This document shows, piece after piece, positions 1 to 6,915 of a stretch of 10,738 bases of DNA (position 1 is its first letter; every line of letters starts with the position of its first letter). The notes beneath the pieces were generated by a model. It searched no databases, was not told the origin of the DNA, and saw nothing but the letters and a program-made list of their open reading frames with translations. Position numbers and translations under genes: made by a program. The stretch is from Oscillospiraceae bacterium (GTDB taxonomy: Bacteria; Bacillota; Clostridia; Oscillospirales; Oscillospiraceae), in the NCBI GenBank assembly GCA_020025715.1, contig JAHHRQ010000063.1:1-10738 (forward strand), given 5' to 3'.

Positions 1-2
1 TA

Positions 3-557
3 TTATTCAGTTCTCTCCCAAGGCAGGTCCACATACTGTGGTTCATAGGATAGTGCAGGAAGAATTTTTTCGATTAAATCAGCGGTGGAAATCTTCAAGG
101 TTGAAGTATTGAGGCAGGGATGACAGCCGAAATATTCATCTTTAAGCAAGTCTCTGTCAATAACAAGATGAACTTTCTTTTCCTTGTCGTTCATAAGTCC
201 CAGAACACTGACGGAACCGGGAGTAATGTCCAGCAACTCACTCATGTGCTCAGGTGTTGCAAAGCTCAGTCTTGCAGTACCTATCTGCTTTGAAAGAAGC
301 TTTGTGAAAAACGGCTTTTCGCCGGGCATAAGCAGGAGATAAAACTCCGTCTGCTGACGATTTGTCAGGAAAAGATTTTTGCAGATCTTTGCACCCAGAA
401 CCTTTTCCACATCCTCGCACAAGGCTATGGTATCTGCCGCATCGTGGTCGGCTCTCATATACTTAATGCCGAGTTTATCCAGCAGCTCATAGCAGCGCAT
501 TTCTTTAGCCTCTCTGCCCTGCGCTCCGCCTTCATGCAAAATACTGTCTATAAACAT
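3..557 (-). CDS. YbaK/ProX-family aminoacyl-tRNA deacylase (prolyl-tRNA editing protein)
   Basis: A 184-residue cytosolic protein of the YbaK/EbsC fold, closest in character to the stand-alone ProXp-ala/PrdX group. Known members hydrolyse Ala-tRNA(Pro), correcting errors of prolyl-tRNA synthetase. Visible hallmarks are ELLDKLGI (24-31), the family lysine in CKNLFL (K60), TPGSVSVLGLMND (112-124) and GCHPCLNTSTLKI (144-156), which corresponds to the conserved GxxxHP..N segment. The length is normal. The ATG at 557 is preferred because AAGGTGA lies 3 bases upstream, overlapping the end of the preceding gene, and because the N-terminal GRxxKExRxYxLL pattern fits clostridial homologues as I recall them. 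A second start at 500 (MRCYELL) with a GAGAGG site 8 bases upstream is possible. The gene begins 3 bases after the CoA-transferase stop, so translation is probably coupled. Family assignment is firm; the exact tRNA substrate is inferred. Confidence 0.9.
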   Translation of the reverse strand: MFIDSILHEGGAQGREAKEMRCYELLDKLGIKYMRADHDAADTIALCEDVEKVLGAKICKNLFLTNRQQTEFYLLLMPGEKPFFTKLLSKQIGTARLSFATPEHMSELLDITPGSVSVLGLMNDKEKKVHLVIDRDLLKDEYFGCHPCLNTSTLKISTADLIEKILPALSYEPQYVDLPWERTE

Positions 558-560
558 ATA

Positions 561-1895
561 TCACCTTTTATTAGACGGCAGCCAGATACGCTGTTCCTCC
601 GCCTTCTTTATAAGCTCCTCCCTGAAATCTGGGTGAGCGATAGAAATAAGCTTTTCGGCTCTCTGCCATGAGCTCATACCGGCAAGGTTTACACAGCCGT
701 ACTCGGTGACAATATAATAGCTCTGGCTTCTGGGAGTTGTAATTATATCGCCGTTAAACTGAGGTAGAATTCTGGAATGCTTCTGACCCTTTTTATCGGT
801 AAATGTGGAGCTCATACAGAGGAAGGATTTACCGCCCTTTGACATTGAAGCACCGGTTACAAAGTCCAGCTGTCCGCCTGTTCCGCTGATCTGACGCAGT
901 CCGGAGCTTTCGGAAGAAACCTGACCGTAAAGGTCAACGTTCAAGCAGCCGTTAATAGACACCAGATTATCGTTCTGCGCGATAACATTGGGATCATTAA
1001 CATAGCTCATGGGATAGCCCGCAACAGAGGGGTTATCATCTATCCAGTCGTAAAACTCTCTTGTACCAACAGCAAGGCCAAGAAGTCCTTTACCCTTATG
1101 GAAGTTCTTGCGGCGGTTTGTGAGCTTACCCGCCTTTGCCATTAACATAAAACCGTCAGAGCAAAGCTCAGTGTGCATACCGAGATCCTTAAGGTCAGAG
1201 TCAGCAATCAACGCTCCAAGAGCATTGGGAGTACCGCCTATGCCAAGCTGAATAGTAGTACCGTCTTCGATATGAGGAAGAATGAACTCTGCAATCTTTA
1301 TATCCTCTTCAGAGGGCGGAAGCATGGGAGGTGAAAACGGTTCTATATATCCGGCTTCAACCACATAATCGACCTCGGAAATATGAACAAGTTCACCCTC
1401 GCCGCCCCGAATTCTGGGCAGAGCTTCATTGACCTCAAGAATAACATGGTCGGCTTTTTCTATAATGGCTCTTGCAACACCGGTGGAGCCGGAAAGGTTA
1501 AAATAACCGTGCTTATCCATTGGTGTTACGCTTATCATTGCTACATTAACAGTAAGGAAATTTTCATAATACCATGGCAGGTTTCTAAACACCATAGGAG
1601 TGAAGAAAGCTCTTCCCTGGTCGCACATTTTTCGCTCATAGCCGGAGCAGTGCCATGTGTTATATACAAAATGCTCCATTGTGGGGTCACACTCAATCAC
1701 CTGAATGGGACCTATGGTAAGATTACCTCTTACCTTCACATTATGAAGCTCATCTTTTCGCTTTGCGAGTGCCGCATCAAGCTTTGCAGGAAAAGCAACA
1801 TTGGACGCATAGTCTATCCAGTCGCCGTCCTTTACTATTTTTACCGCCTCATCCGGAGTGCGGAGTTTTGTTTTGTATTCAGAATAAAAATCCAT
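561..1895 (-). CDS. CoA-transferase, acetyl-CoA hydrolase/transferase family (probable butyryl-CoA:acetate CoA-transferase)
   Basis: A 444-residue cytosolic enzyme of the family that includes butyryl-CoA:acetate CoA-transferase and 4-hydroxybutyrate CoA-transferase. These move CoA between acyl groups through a glutamyl-CoA thioester. Seen in the sequence: GDWIDYA near 24-30, ALAKRKDEL (42-50), SVTPMDKHGYFNLSG (122-136), the glycine-rich QLGIGGTPNALG (216-227), and HTELCSDG (241-248). E243 of this last motif aligns by context with the catalytic glutamate of the family (about E238 in the 4-hydroxybutyrate enzyme). The length is full. The start is an ATG with AGGGTG 5 bases upstream. In a gut Clostridia, the GDWxxY..LDxALAKR N-terminus favours the final step of butyrate formation with acetate as acceptor, but propionyl-CoA, succinyl-CoA or 4-hydroxybutyryl-CoA use cannot be excluded by reading. 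It leads a two-gene unit with the tRNA-editing gene and lies behind two terminators of the cstA unit. Confidence 0.92.
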   Translation of the reverse strand: MDFYSEYKTKLRTPDEAVKIVKDGDWIDYASNVAFPAKLDAALAKRKDELHNVKVRGNLTIGPIQVIECDPTMEHFVYNTWHCSGYERKMCDQGRAFFTPMVFRNLPWYYENFLTVNVAMISVTPMDKHGYFNLSGSTGVARAIIEKADHVILEVNEALPRIRGGEGELVHISEVDYVVEAGYIEPFSPPMLPPSEEDIKIAEFILPHIEDGTTIQLGIGGTPNALGALIADSDLKDLGMHTELCSDGFMLMAKAGKLTNRRKNFHKGKGLLGLAVGTREFYDWIDDNPSVAGYPMSYVNDPNVIAQNDNLVSINGCLNVDLYGQVSSESSGLRQISGTGGQLDFVTGASMSKGGKSFLCMSSTFTDKKGQKHSRILPQFNGDIITTPRSQSYYIVTEYGCVNLAGMSSWQRAEKLISIAHPDFREELIKKAEEQRIWLPSNKR

Positions 1896-1936
1896 TTAAT
1901 CACCCTATAAAATTATAACATAGGATATAAAAAAAT

Positions 1937-1961
1937 AAAAGCGGCAAAACCTGCCGCTTTT
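1937..1961 (-). terminator. Second intrinsic terminator downstream of cstA
   Basis: A perfect 10-base-pair stem (1937-1946 with 1952-1961; core GCGGCA/TGCCGC) has a 5-base loop. Read on the minus strand, the right side of the stem runs into an almost unbroken T tract to about 1926. On the plus strand the T run is only four bases, so it acts mainly on minus-strand transcripts. It lies about 40 bases upstream of the CoA-transferase start and backs up the first terminator. Confidence 0.8.
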
Positions 1962-1982
1962 CCTACACACATAAATTAAAAA

Positions 1983-2004
1983 GGGGCGCATTTTCATGCG
2001 CCCC
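1983..2004 (-). terminator. First intrinsic terminator downstream of cstA
   Basis: An 8-base-pair GC-rich stem (GGGGCGCA/TGCGCCCC) with loop TGAAAA is followed on the minus strand by TTTTTAATTTAT. It begins about 35 bases after the cstA stop codon, the usual place for a Rho-independent terminator. Confidence 0.85.
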
Positions 2005-2039
2005 CGAAAGTATGTACTTTTATGAAAACTCAGGCCGAA

Positions 2040-3773
2040 TTAAGCCTTTGCTTCCTCTTTCTTGCCCTTGGCGAGAACCTTTACGCCCTCAACAACAAGG
2101 ATAGCAGCAAGAATGATCAGGCCGATAGACCAGAGCATCTGGAACCAGTCGCCCCATGCAGCAGCACCAGCAACAATAGCCTTAACCTTACCGATTATGG
2201 TCATTACAAGAGAAGCACCGGTAGCAACGAGCATGAAGGTCATAGGTACGTAGAACATCTTGTTGTTCTTGCCGATGTTAGCAAGCCATGCAGCAACAGC
2301 CAGCATAGCGATACCGGCAAGCAGCTGGTTAGCAGCACCGAATACGCCCCAGATCTGGTTCAGGCCCAGGAAGCCCATGCCGCAGCCGACGATTACCATG
2401 ATAAGGGTAGATACGAAGGGCTTAGCAAAGAATCCGCGAACACCCTTGATATCCTCGGGCTTCTCGCCTTCCTTGACAAAGAGCTCAGAGAACATGTAAC
2501 GTGCAAGACGAGTACCGGAGTCCAGAGAGGTCAGAGCAAAGACGGAAACTGCCAGAGTCAGCAGAGTGTAAACAGTGTCGTATACGGGGTTGGAAGCATC
2601 AGCAGCACCACCGAACATGGTAGCAACTGCGGTTGCAATACCACCTGCGAAGATGGTAGGAGGTGCGGAGAGCTTGAAGACATCGCCGCCGCCTGCGTCA
2701 ACCTTGTTGAATACGATACCGACAGCAATCAGGGAGATGATAGCCAGAGCAGACTCAACAATCATAGCGCCGTAGCCGATAACCTTAGCGTCCTTCTCGG
2801 AGTCAAGCTGCTTGGAAGTAGTACCGGAACCAATCAGAGAGTGGAAACCGGAAACTGCACCACATGCAACAGTGATGAACAGAGTGGGGAACAGGTACTG
2901 GCCTGCGGAGGGATTGAAGGAAGTGTATGCAGGGAGAATAATCTGCATGTTGGAACCAACGATACCAACAACAGCGATGATCATCATGCCGTAAAGCAGG
3001 AAGGAGCTCAGATAGTCACGGGGCTGGAGCAGCATCCAAACAGGAAGCAGAGAAGCAACCATAACGTAAACTGCGATGAAGAGAACCCAGAAGGTACGAC
3101 CGAGGTTGACACCGACGTTCAGGCCGATAGCAACGATAGCGATAATACCAATGATACCAACAACGGTAGCAGGACCTATCTTAGCATTCTTTCTGTATAC
3201 GAAGAAGCCGAAGATAAATGCAATAACAATGAACAGCAGAGAAGTAGTAGCTGTGGATGCATGCTCGGAAACGTTAGCACGGCCAACAGTGAAGATGGGG
3301 CCTTCGGACATGAAGGTACCTGCAACAACTGCGGTGAAGGAAGCGATAACGAGAATCAGAACGAGCAGTGCAAAGACGGTGAACAGTCTCTGAGCACGGA
3401 CACCCATGTTAGCCTTGATAACTTCACCAATGGAACCACCATTGTGACGAATAGAGGCGAACAGAGCACCGAAGTCATGAACAGCACCGAAGAAGATACC
3501 ACCGATGACGACCCACAGGAAAACGGGGACCCAACCGAAAACGGAAGCCAGGATAGGTCCGTTGATGGGGCCTGCGCCAGCGATGGAAGAGAAATGGTGG
3601 CCCATCAGTACGGCGGGGTTAGCAGGAACGAAGTCCTTTCCGTCATAACTGGTGTGTGCCGGGGTTTCACGTGTGGGATCTACACCCCACTGTTTTGCAA
3701 GCCAGCTACCATAGAAAACGTAGCCAAGGGCGAGCAGAACCAATGCGATTACAAGAATAAGAATTGCGCTCAC
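2040..3773 (-). CDS. cstA: Carbon starvation protein A (CstA-family transporter)
   Basis: A polytopic inner-membrane protein of 577 residues with many hydrophobic helices from residue 2 (SAILILVIALVLLALGY) to about 565. CstA-family proteins import peptides or pyruvate; members in Enterobacteria are induced by carbon starvation or pyruvate. Family signatures seen: HHFSSIAGAGPINGP (59-73), GAVHDFGALFASIRHNGG (96-113), GSGTTSKQLDSEKDA (315-329), LDSGTRLARYMFSE (417-430) and LNQIWGVFGAANQLLAG (471-487). It is shorter than E. coli CstA (about 700) but normal for Firmicutes. Start: an upstream in-frame GTG at 3782 overlaps the Shine-Dalgarno AAGGAG (3787-3782) itself, so the GTG at 3773, 8 bases after that site, is the likely start. 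It follows the 174-residue gene by 46 bases with no terminator between, hence one operon. It has no TTA, CTA or TCA codon in frame, which suggests high expression. Substrate is not readable from sequence. Confidence 0.93.
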   Translation of the reverse strand: MSAILILVIALVLLALGYVFYGSWLAKQWGVDPTRETPAHTSYDGKDFVPANPAVLMGHHFSSIAGAGPINGPILASVFGWVPVFLWVVIGGIFFGAVHDFGALFASIRHNGGSIGEVIKANMGVRAQRLFTVFALLVLILVIASFTAVVAGTFMSEGPIFTVGRANVSEHASTATTSLLFIVIAFIFGFFVYRKNAKIGPATVVGIIGIIAIVAIGLNVGVNLGRTFWVLFIAVYVMVASLLPVWMLLQPRDYLSSFLLYGMMIIAVVGIVGSNMQIILPAYTSFNPSAGQYLFPTLFITVACGAVSGFHSLIGSGTTSKQLDSEKDAKVIGYGAMIVESALAIISLIAVGIVFNKVDAGGGDVFKLSAPPTIFAGGIATAVATMFGGAADASNPVYDTVYTLLTLAVSVFALTSLDSGTRLARYMFSELFVKEGEKPEDIKGVRGFFAKPFVSTLIMVIVGCGMGFLGLNQIWGVFGAANQLLAGIAMLAVAAWLANIGKNNKMFYVPMTFMLVATGASLVMTIIGKVKAIVAGAAAWGDWFQMLWSIGLIILAAILVVEGVKVLAKGKKEEAKA

Positions 3774-3819
3774 ACTTTTCACTCCTTAAATAAAAAATGT
3801 TTTAATATTAGCATTTGCG

Positions 3820-4344
3820 TCAGGTCTTCTCCTCCCTGGCGGCAAATAGCTTTTTAAAGAAAGGTACCAGACTGTGTCCGGCTTTGTTTGTGTAGGTTTT
3901 CTGAGTTTCAAGGTCGACAGCTCCGGAGAGGAGATTGGTAAAACCATGGAGAGAGAAACGGTAGCTCTTGGAAAATTCTCTTTTTACCATAGGCTTTATT
4001 TCATTCTCATCAATTCTGTCAGCTATGAAAACAACCTTCACATTTGTATACTGGTGCTCTTTGTGGGGCTTCACTCTGGGAAGACCGTCAGCGAGAGCAA
4101 AATCGGTGCACTTTTCTATAAGTTCCTTGGAAAATTCGGGTGCGGAAAATATGTAGGCGTATTCATTTGTTTCATTTCCCCAGACTATGTTTTTCTTGCT
4201 GAGCCAGTATTTTTCGGATCTTGAAAAATAATCTGCTCTGAAAACAAGAGGAATATCGTCAGGCGCTTCCATGTCGACTATGTTGTAGTATGCGCTGTAT
4301 GAATCCCTTAGAATTTCAAGGAATTTCTGCCGCTCGATTGCCAT
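3820..4344 (-). CDS. Conserved-looking protein of unknown function, first gene of the cstA unit
   Basis: A 174-residue soluble protein I cannot assign to a named family. It has no signal peptide or membrane helix when begun at the ATG at 4344, which has GGGAGG 8 bases upstream. A longer in-frame reading to 4416 begins on the promoter -35 box and is rejected. Visible features: an acidic N-terminal half with YFSRSEKYWLSKK (39-51), then NETNEYAYIFSAPEF (58-71... region), a cysteine at 79, DGLPRVKPHKEHQYTNV (86-102) followed by a hydrophobic strand VKVVFIAD (102-109), and a basic C-terminus KREFSKSYRFSLHGF (121-135) and FFKKLF. It lies 46 bases upstream of cstA under one promoter, so a role in CstA control or in handling its substrate is a reasonable inference, not shown. 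Coding is supported by the ribosome site, promoter and ordinary amino-acid make-up. Confidence 0.8.
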   Translation of the reverse strand: MAIERQKFLEILRDSYSAYYNIVDMEAPDDIPLVFRADYFSRSEKYWLSKKNIVWGNETNEYAYIFSAPEFSKELIEKCTDFALADGLPRVKPHKEHQYTNVKVVFIADRIDENEIKPMVKREFSKSYRFSLHGFTNLLSGAVDLETQKTYTNKAGHSLVPFFKKLFAAREEKT

Positions 4345-4387
4345 TGATAATGCCTCCCGGAAAAATGAACAAATTATGACTAGTGAT

Positions 4388-4416
4388 AATATAACACTAA
4401 ATCCGGAAAATTTCAA
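4388..4416 (-). promoter_or_regulatory. Sigma-A type promoter for the unknown gene-cstA operon
   Basis: On the minus strand, TTGAAA (4416-4411) is separated by exactly 17 bases from TATATT (4393-4388). Transcription would start near 4381, giving a leader of about 37 bases before the ATG at 4344. The position fits the chosen start and rules out the longer reading frame. Confidence 0.7.
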
Positions 4417-4567
4417 TAGGTTTTTAGAACATTTTTTGTTTACATAGCACAGACAATTTCCATTTTTGGTTTTTTAAAACATTATTTGTAATTCTTTGTA
4501 AGACGTATTATAAATCTTTTTTATAATCAGAACTTTTTAACAGATTTTAAAAATTTAAGTTTATTCG

Positions 4568-4596
4568 TTTACAAGTCTCGAATTTTGTTGTATTAT
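4568..4596 (+). promoter_or_regulatory. Sigma-A type promoter for the methyltransferase-lipid kinase pair
   Basis: TTTACA (4568-4573), a 17-base spacer, and TATTAT (4591-4596). The transcript would start near 4603, so possible starts at 4605 (TTG) or 4620 (ATG) would be almost leaderless, while ATG 4644 has a leader of about 40 bases. The 170 bases between this and the divergent minus-strand promoter are very AT-rich. They hold an 8-base inverted repeat (4507-4514 with 4520-4527) of unclear meaning. Confidence 0.65.
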
Positions 4597-4643
4597 TAGT
4601 ACGTTTGTTTAAATTTAAAATGACTGCTGGAGTATATGATATT

Positions 4644-5762
4644 ATGGATTTTAAACTTTGCGTTCCCTGCCTTCTTGGCCTTGAAGGACCTATATCCGAC
4701 GAGCTCAGAAAGCTGGGTATGAATAATGTGGCAGCTGAAAACGGCCGTGTATATTTTACCGGAGGTTTTGAAGAAATTGCCAAAGCCAATGTGTGCCTTC
4801 GCATAGGCGAGAGAGTTCTTATTGAGGTAGGCAAGTTTCAGGCTTTAAGCTTTGAGGAGCTTTTTCAGGGCACCAAAGCCCTCCCCTGGGAAATATTCAT
4901 TCCCAAAGACGGCGCCTTCCCCGTAAAGGGACATTCTCTCAACTCAAAGCTTTTTTCCGTGTCTGACTGCCAGAGCATTATTAAAAAGGCTGTGGTGGAA
5001 CGCCTCAAGAGCAGATACAATATTCAGTGGTTTCAGGAAACCGGCGCACTGTACCAGATTCAGTTTTCTATAATGAAGGATCAGGTATCCCTGTGCATTG
5101 ACACCACCGGCCCCGGCCTGCACAAGAGAGGTTACAGACCCGCTCACAATGCTGCACCTTTAAAGGAGACCCTTGCCGCTGCCATGGTAAATCTTTCCCG
5201 TTACAGAGGAAAGGGTGATTTCTGCGACCCCTTCTGCGGCAGCGGTACTATTCCTATAGAAGCCGCACTCATTGCAAAGAACAGAGCCCCCGGTCTTTAC
5301 CGCAGCTTTACCGCAATGGGCTGGAAGAATTTTGACCAAAATGTATGGAACAAGGTTAAAGACGAAGCCAGAAGCCGTGAGTTTAACGGTGATTATCATA
5401 TAGTAGGCTCTGATATTGACCCCAACGCAATCGCCATTGCCCGTGAAAACGCAGAGCGCGCCGGTGTTGCGGATATAGTCACCTTCGAAGTTGCAGACGC
5501 AATGAACTTTAACAGACAGACTGAACGCGGCATCATCGTCACAAATCCCCCCTACGGTGAAAGAATTATGGAAAAGCAGGAAGCTGAGGCTCTGTATAAA
5601 GGCTTCGGTCAGGTTTATAAAGGCCTTGACAACTGGCAGCTTTATCTGCTTTCTTCCCACACTGAGTTTGAACGCAGCTTCGGAAAACAGGCTGATAAAA
5701 AACGCAAGTTATATAATGGTATGATTAAGTGTGATCTGTTCATGTATTTTAACAGAAAGTAA
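4644..5762 (+). CDS. THUMP-domain class I SAM-dependent RNA methyltransferase (RlmL/YpsC type)
   Basis: A cytosolic RNA methyltransferase of 372 residues. The family methylates guanine N2 in rRNA; E. coli RlmL makes m2G2445 of 23S rRNA, and the Bacillus relative is YpsC. Domain order: an N-terminal ferredoxin-like piece and THUMP RNA-binding domain (about 1-155), then a Rossmann methyltransferase domain (about 165-372). Motifs seen: FCDPFCGSGTIPIEAAL (193-209), the SAM-binding motif; GSDIDPNAI (255-263), acidic residue for SAM; NPPYGERI (301-308), the NPPY target-base motif of N-methyltransferases. The length is that of the single-domain bacterial form, lacking the second methyltransferase domain (RlmK) of the E. 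coli fusion. ATG 4644 is chosen because MDFKLCVPCLLGLE matches family starts and GGAG lies 11 bases upstream; earlier in-frame starts would sit at the transcription start. It ends 24 bases before the lipid kinase gene, so the two are probably co-transcribed. Confidence 0.92.
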   Translation: MDFKLCVPCLLGLEGPISDELRKLGMNNVAAENGRVYFTGGFEEIAKANVCLRIGERVLIEVGKFQALSFEELFQGTKALPWEIFIPKDGAFPVKGHSLNSKLFSVSDCQSIIKKAVVERLKSRYNIQWFQETGALYQIQFSIMKDQVSLCIDTTGPGLHKRGYRPAHNAAPLKETLAAAMVNLSRYRGKGDFCDPFCGSGTIPIEAALIAKNRAPGLYRSFTAMGWKNFDQNVWNKVKDEARSREFNGDYHIVGSDIDPNAIAIARENAERAGVADIVTFEVADAMNFNRQTERGIIVTNPPYGERIMEKQEAEALYKGFGQVYKGLDNWQLYLLSSHTEFERSFGKQADKKRKLYNGMIKCDLFMYFNRK

Positions 5763-5786
5763 GGAATTATATTTGGAGGAAGATAT

Positions 5787-6737
5787 ATGAAACACCTGTT
5801 CATCGTTAATCCCGTAGCAGGAGGAAAAAATCGTTCCAACGAAATAAGAGAAAAAGTTGAAGAAGTGTTTAAGCACCATGACGGTACATATGAAATATAT
5901 GTAACCAAGGCCCCTATGGATGCTACTGATAAAATAAACAAGGAGGCCGCGTCCGGTGAGCCGCTTCGGGTTTATTCCTGCGGCGGTGACGGCACTTTCG
6001 GTGAATGTGCCTGCGGTGCCGCATTAAAGGACAATGTGGCTGTCTGCCCCTTCCCTGTCGGTACCGGCAATGACTTCTGCCGCATGTTCGGCGAGGAGCA
6101 GGATTTATACCGTGACCTCGACGCACTGGTTGAGGGCTGGGAAACTCCCATTGACCTTATAAGCTGCAACGGCCGTTACAGTACAAATATATGCTCCGTG
6201 GGTATAGACGCAAGAATCGGCACAAACGTACATAAATATGCTAAGATTCCCTTTTTCGGCGGCGCTGCCGGATATGTTCTTTCCTCAATCGTTGAAATGT
6301 TCAAGGGCATTGCGGAAAATATGAAGGTGCGCTCCAAAAACTTTGAGGCTGAAGGCAAGCACACTCTTATCTGCGCCTGCAACGGCAGCTACTACGGCGG
6401 CGGCTTCCACCCCTGCCCTGCTGCAAGACCTGATGACGGTATTATGGACGTGCTTGTTATAAAGCAGGTAAGCCTTCTTACCTTTGCCTCTCTTATTAAA
6501 AAGTTTGCCGCCGGTGAAGCAGACGAAATCGAAAAATATGTCACCCACCTGCGCACCGATGAGCTGGAGATAGAGTTCGACAACGAATCCATTGTCAACT
6601 TCGACGGCGAAGCAATGCACTCCAAGGTTGCAAAAATGAAGCTTGTCCACAATGCAATGAATCTTATAGTCCCCAAAGGCATGCACTTCTTTGACGAAGT
6701 TAAGAAAGAGGAAATGGACACCGCAGCCGCCATTTAA
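5787..6737 (+). CDS. Diacylglycerol kinase family lipid kinase (DgkB/YegS/BmrU type)
   Basis: A 316-residue member of the DAGK catalytic-domain family, peripheral to the membrane, that phosphorylates a lipid or sphingoid alcohol with ATP. Motifs seen: VNPVAGGK (7-14), the nucleotide-binding GGDGT (66-70), PVGTGNDF (90-97), YYGGGFHPCPAARPDDG (202-218) and NFDGE (271-275), which supplies the conserved acidic residues near the C-terminus. The length is normal and there is no membrane helix. The start ATG has GGAGGA about 7 bases upstream. Substrate could be diacylglycerol recycled from lipoteichoic acid synthesis, as for Bacillus DgkB, or another lipid; sequence reading does not decide. It is second in the unit after the RNA methyltransferase, with no obvious functional link. 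Downstream lies only a weak hairpin before the groESL promoter, so some read-through into groESL is possible. Confidence 0.9.
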   Translation: MKHLFIVNPVAGGKNRSNEIREKVEEVFKHHDGTYEIYVTKAPMDATDKINKEAASGEPLRVYSCGGDGTFGECACGAALKDNVAVCPFPVGTGNDFCRMFGEEQDLYRDLDALVEGWETPIDLISCNGRYSTNICSVGIDARIGTNVHKYAKIPFFGGAAGYVLSSIVEMFKGIAENMKVRSKNFEAEGKHTLICACNGSYYGGGFHPCPAARPDDGIMDVLVIKQVSLLTFASLIKKFAAGEADEIEKYVTHLRTDELEIEFDNESIVNFDGEAMHSKVAKMKLVHNAMNLIVPKGMHFFDEVKKEEMDTAAAI

Positions 6738-6788
6738 GCGGTACTTTCCTTCTAAATTCAACTTTGTAACAAAAAGTTTATAAATTTT

Positions 6789-6811
6789 CCCCCGGATTTT
6801 CATTCAGGGGG
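6789..6811 (+). terminator. Possible weak terminator after the lipid kinase gene
   Basis: CCCCC (6789-6793) can pair with GGGGG (6807-6811) over a 13-base interval, and AAATTT on the left can pair with AAATTT on the right with a bulge. There is no T tract after the stem; the sequence continues directly into the TTGAAA -35 box of groESL. It may be an imperfect terminator or just a hairpin. Confidence 0.3.
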
Positions 6812-6812
6812 C

Positions 6813-6840
6813 TTGAAATTTAAAAATATTGTGGTATTAT
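6813..6840 (+). promoter_or_regulatory. groESL promoter (sigma-A type, extended -10)
   Basis: TTGAAA (6813-6818), a 16-base spacer and TATTAT (6835-6840), with TG at 6832-6833 forming an extended -10. Transcription would begin near 6847, inside the left arm of the CIRCE operator, the usual layout for HrcA repression. Confidence 0.8.
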
Positions 6841-6843
6841 TAG

Positions 6844-6880
6844 CACCGTTAGCACTCATAGGTATAGAGTGCTAACGGTG
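6844..6880 (+). promoter_or_regulatory. CIRCE operator (HrcA binding site), extended arms
   Basis: A perfect consensus CIRCE: TTAGCACTC (6849-6857), nine bases, GAGTGCTAA (6867-6875). The match continues outward by CACCG/CGGTG, giving uninterrupted 14-base arms (6844-6857 and 6867-6880). HrcA bound here blocks groESL transcription until heat or misfolded protein titrates GroEL. hrcA itself is not in this window. Confidence 0.97.
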
Positions 6881-6915
6881 TTGAATTTTGTAAACAAATT
6901 TAGGAGGCATATATT

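Noticed and set aside
1912..1917. TATAAT on the minus strand as the -10 of the CoA-transferase promoter
   Set aside because: It would start transcription within the Shine-Dalgarno sequence, and there is no TTGACA-like box 16-18 bases upstream. A promoter must exist near here, but I cannot place it with confidence.
2022..3857. A 611-codon open frame on the plus strand covering all of cstA
   Set aside because: It is aligned codon-for-codon with cstA and exists only because cstA avoids TTA, CTA and TCA. Its translation is rich in Asn, Ser, Asp, Cys and Glu with no domain, and it has no ribosome site. cstA on the other strand has clear family motifs.
4345..4416. N-terminal extension of the 174-residue protein that would look like a signal peptide
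   Set aside because: The ATG at 4416 lies on the -35 box and upstream of the predicted transcription start. GGGAGG is placed correctly for the ATG at 4344. The apparent hydrophobic stretch is translated promoter sequence.
4507..4527. 8-base AT inverted repeat in the divergent intergenic region as a terminator or operator
   Set aside because: The stem is entirely A/T, no convergent gene end is near, and such repeats are expected by chance in sequence this AT-rich.
4605..4643. TTG 4605 or ATG 4620 as start of the RNA methyltransferase
   Set aside because: Both lie at or close to the predicted transcription start and lack a ribosome site; the homologous start is MDFKLCV at 4644.
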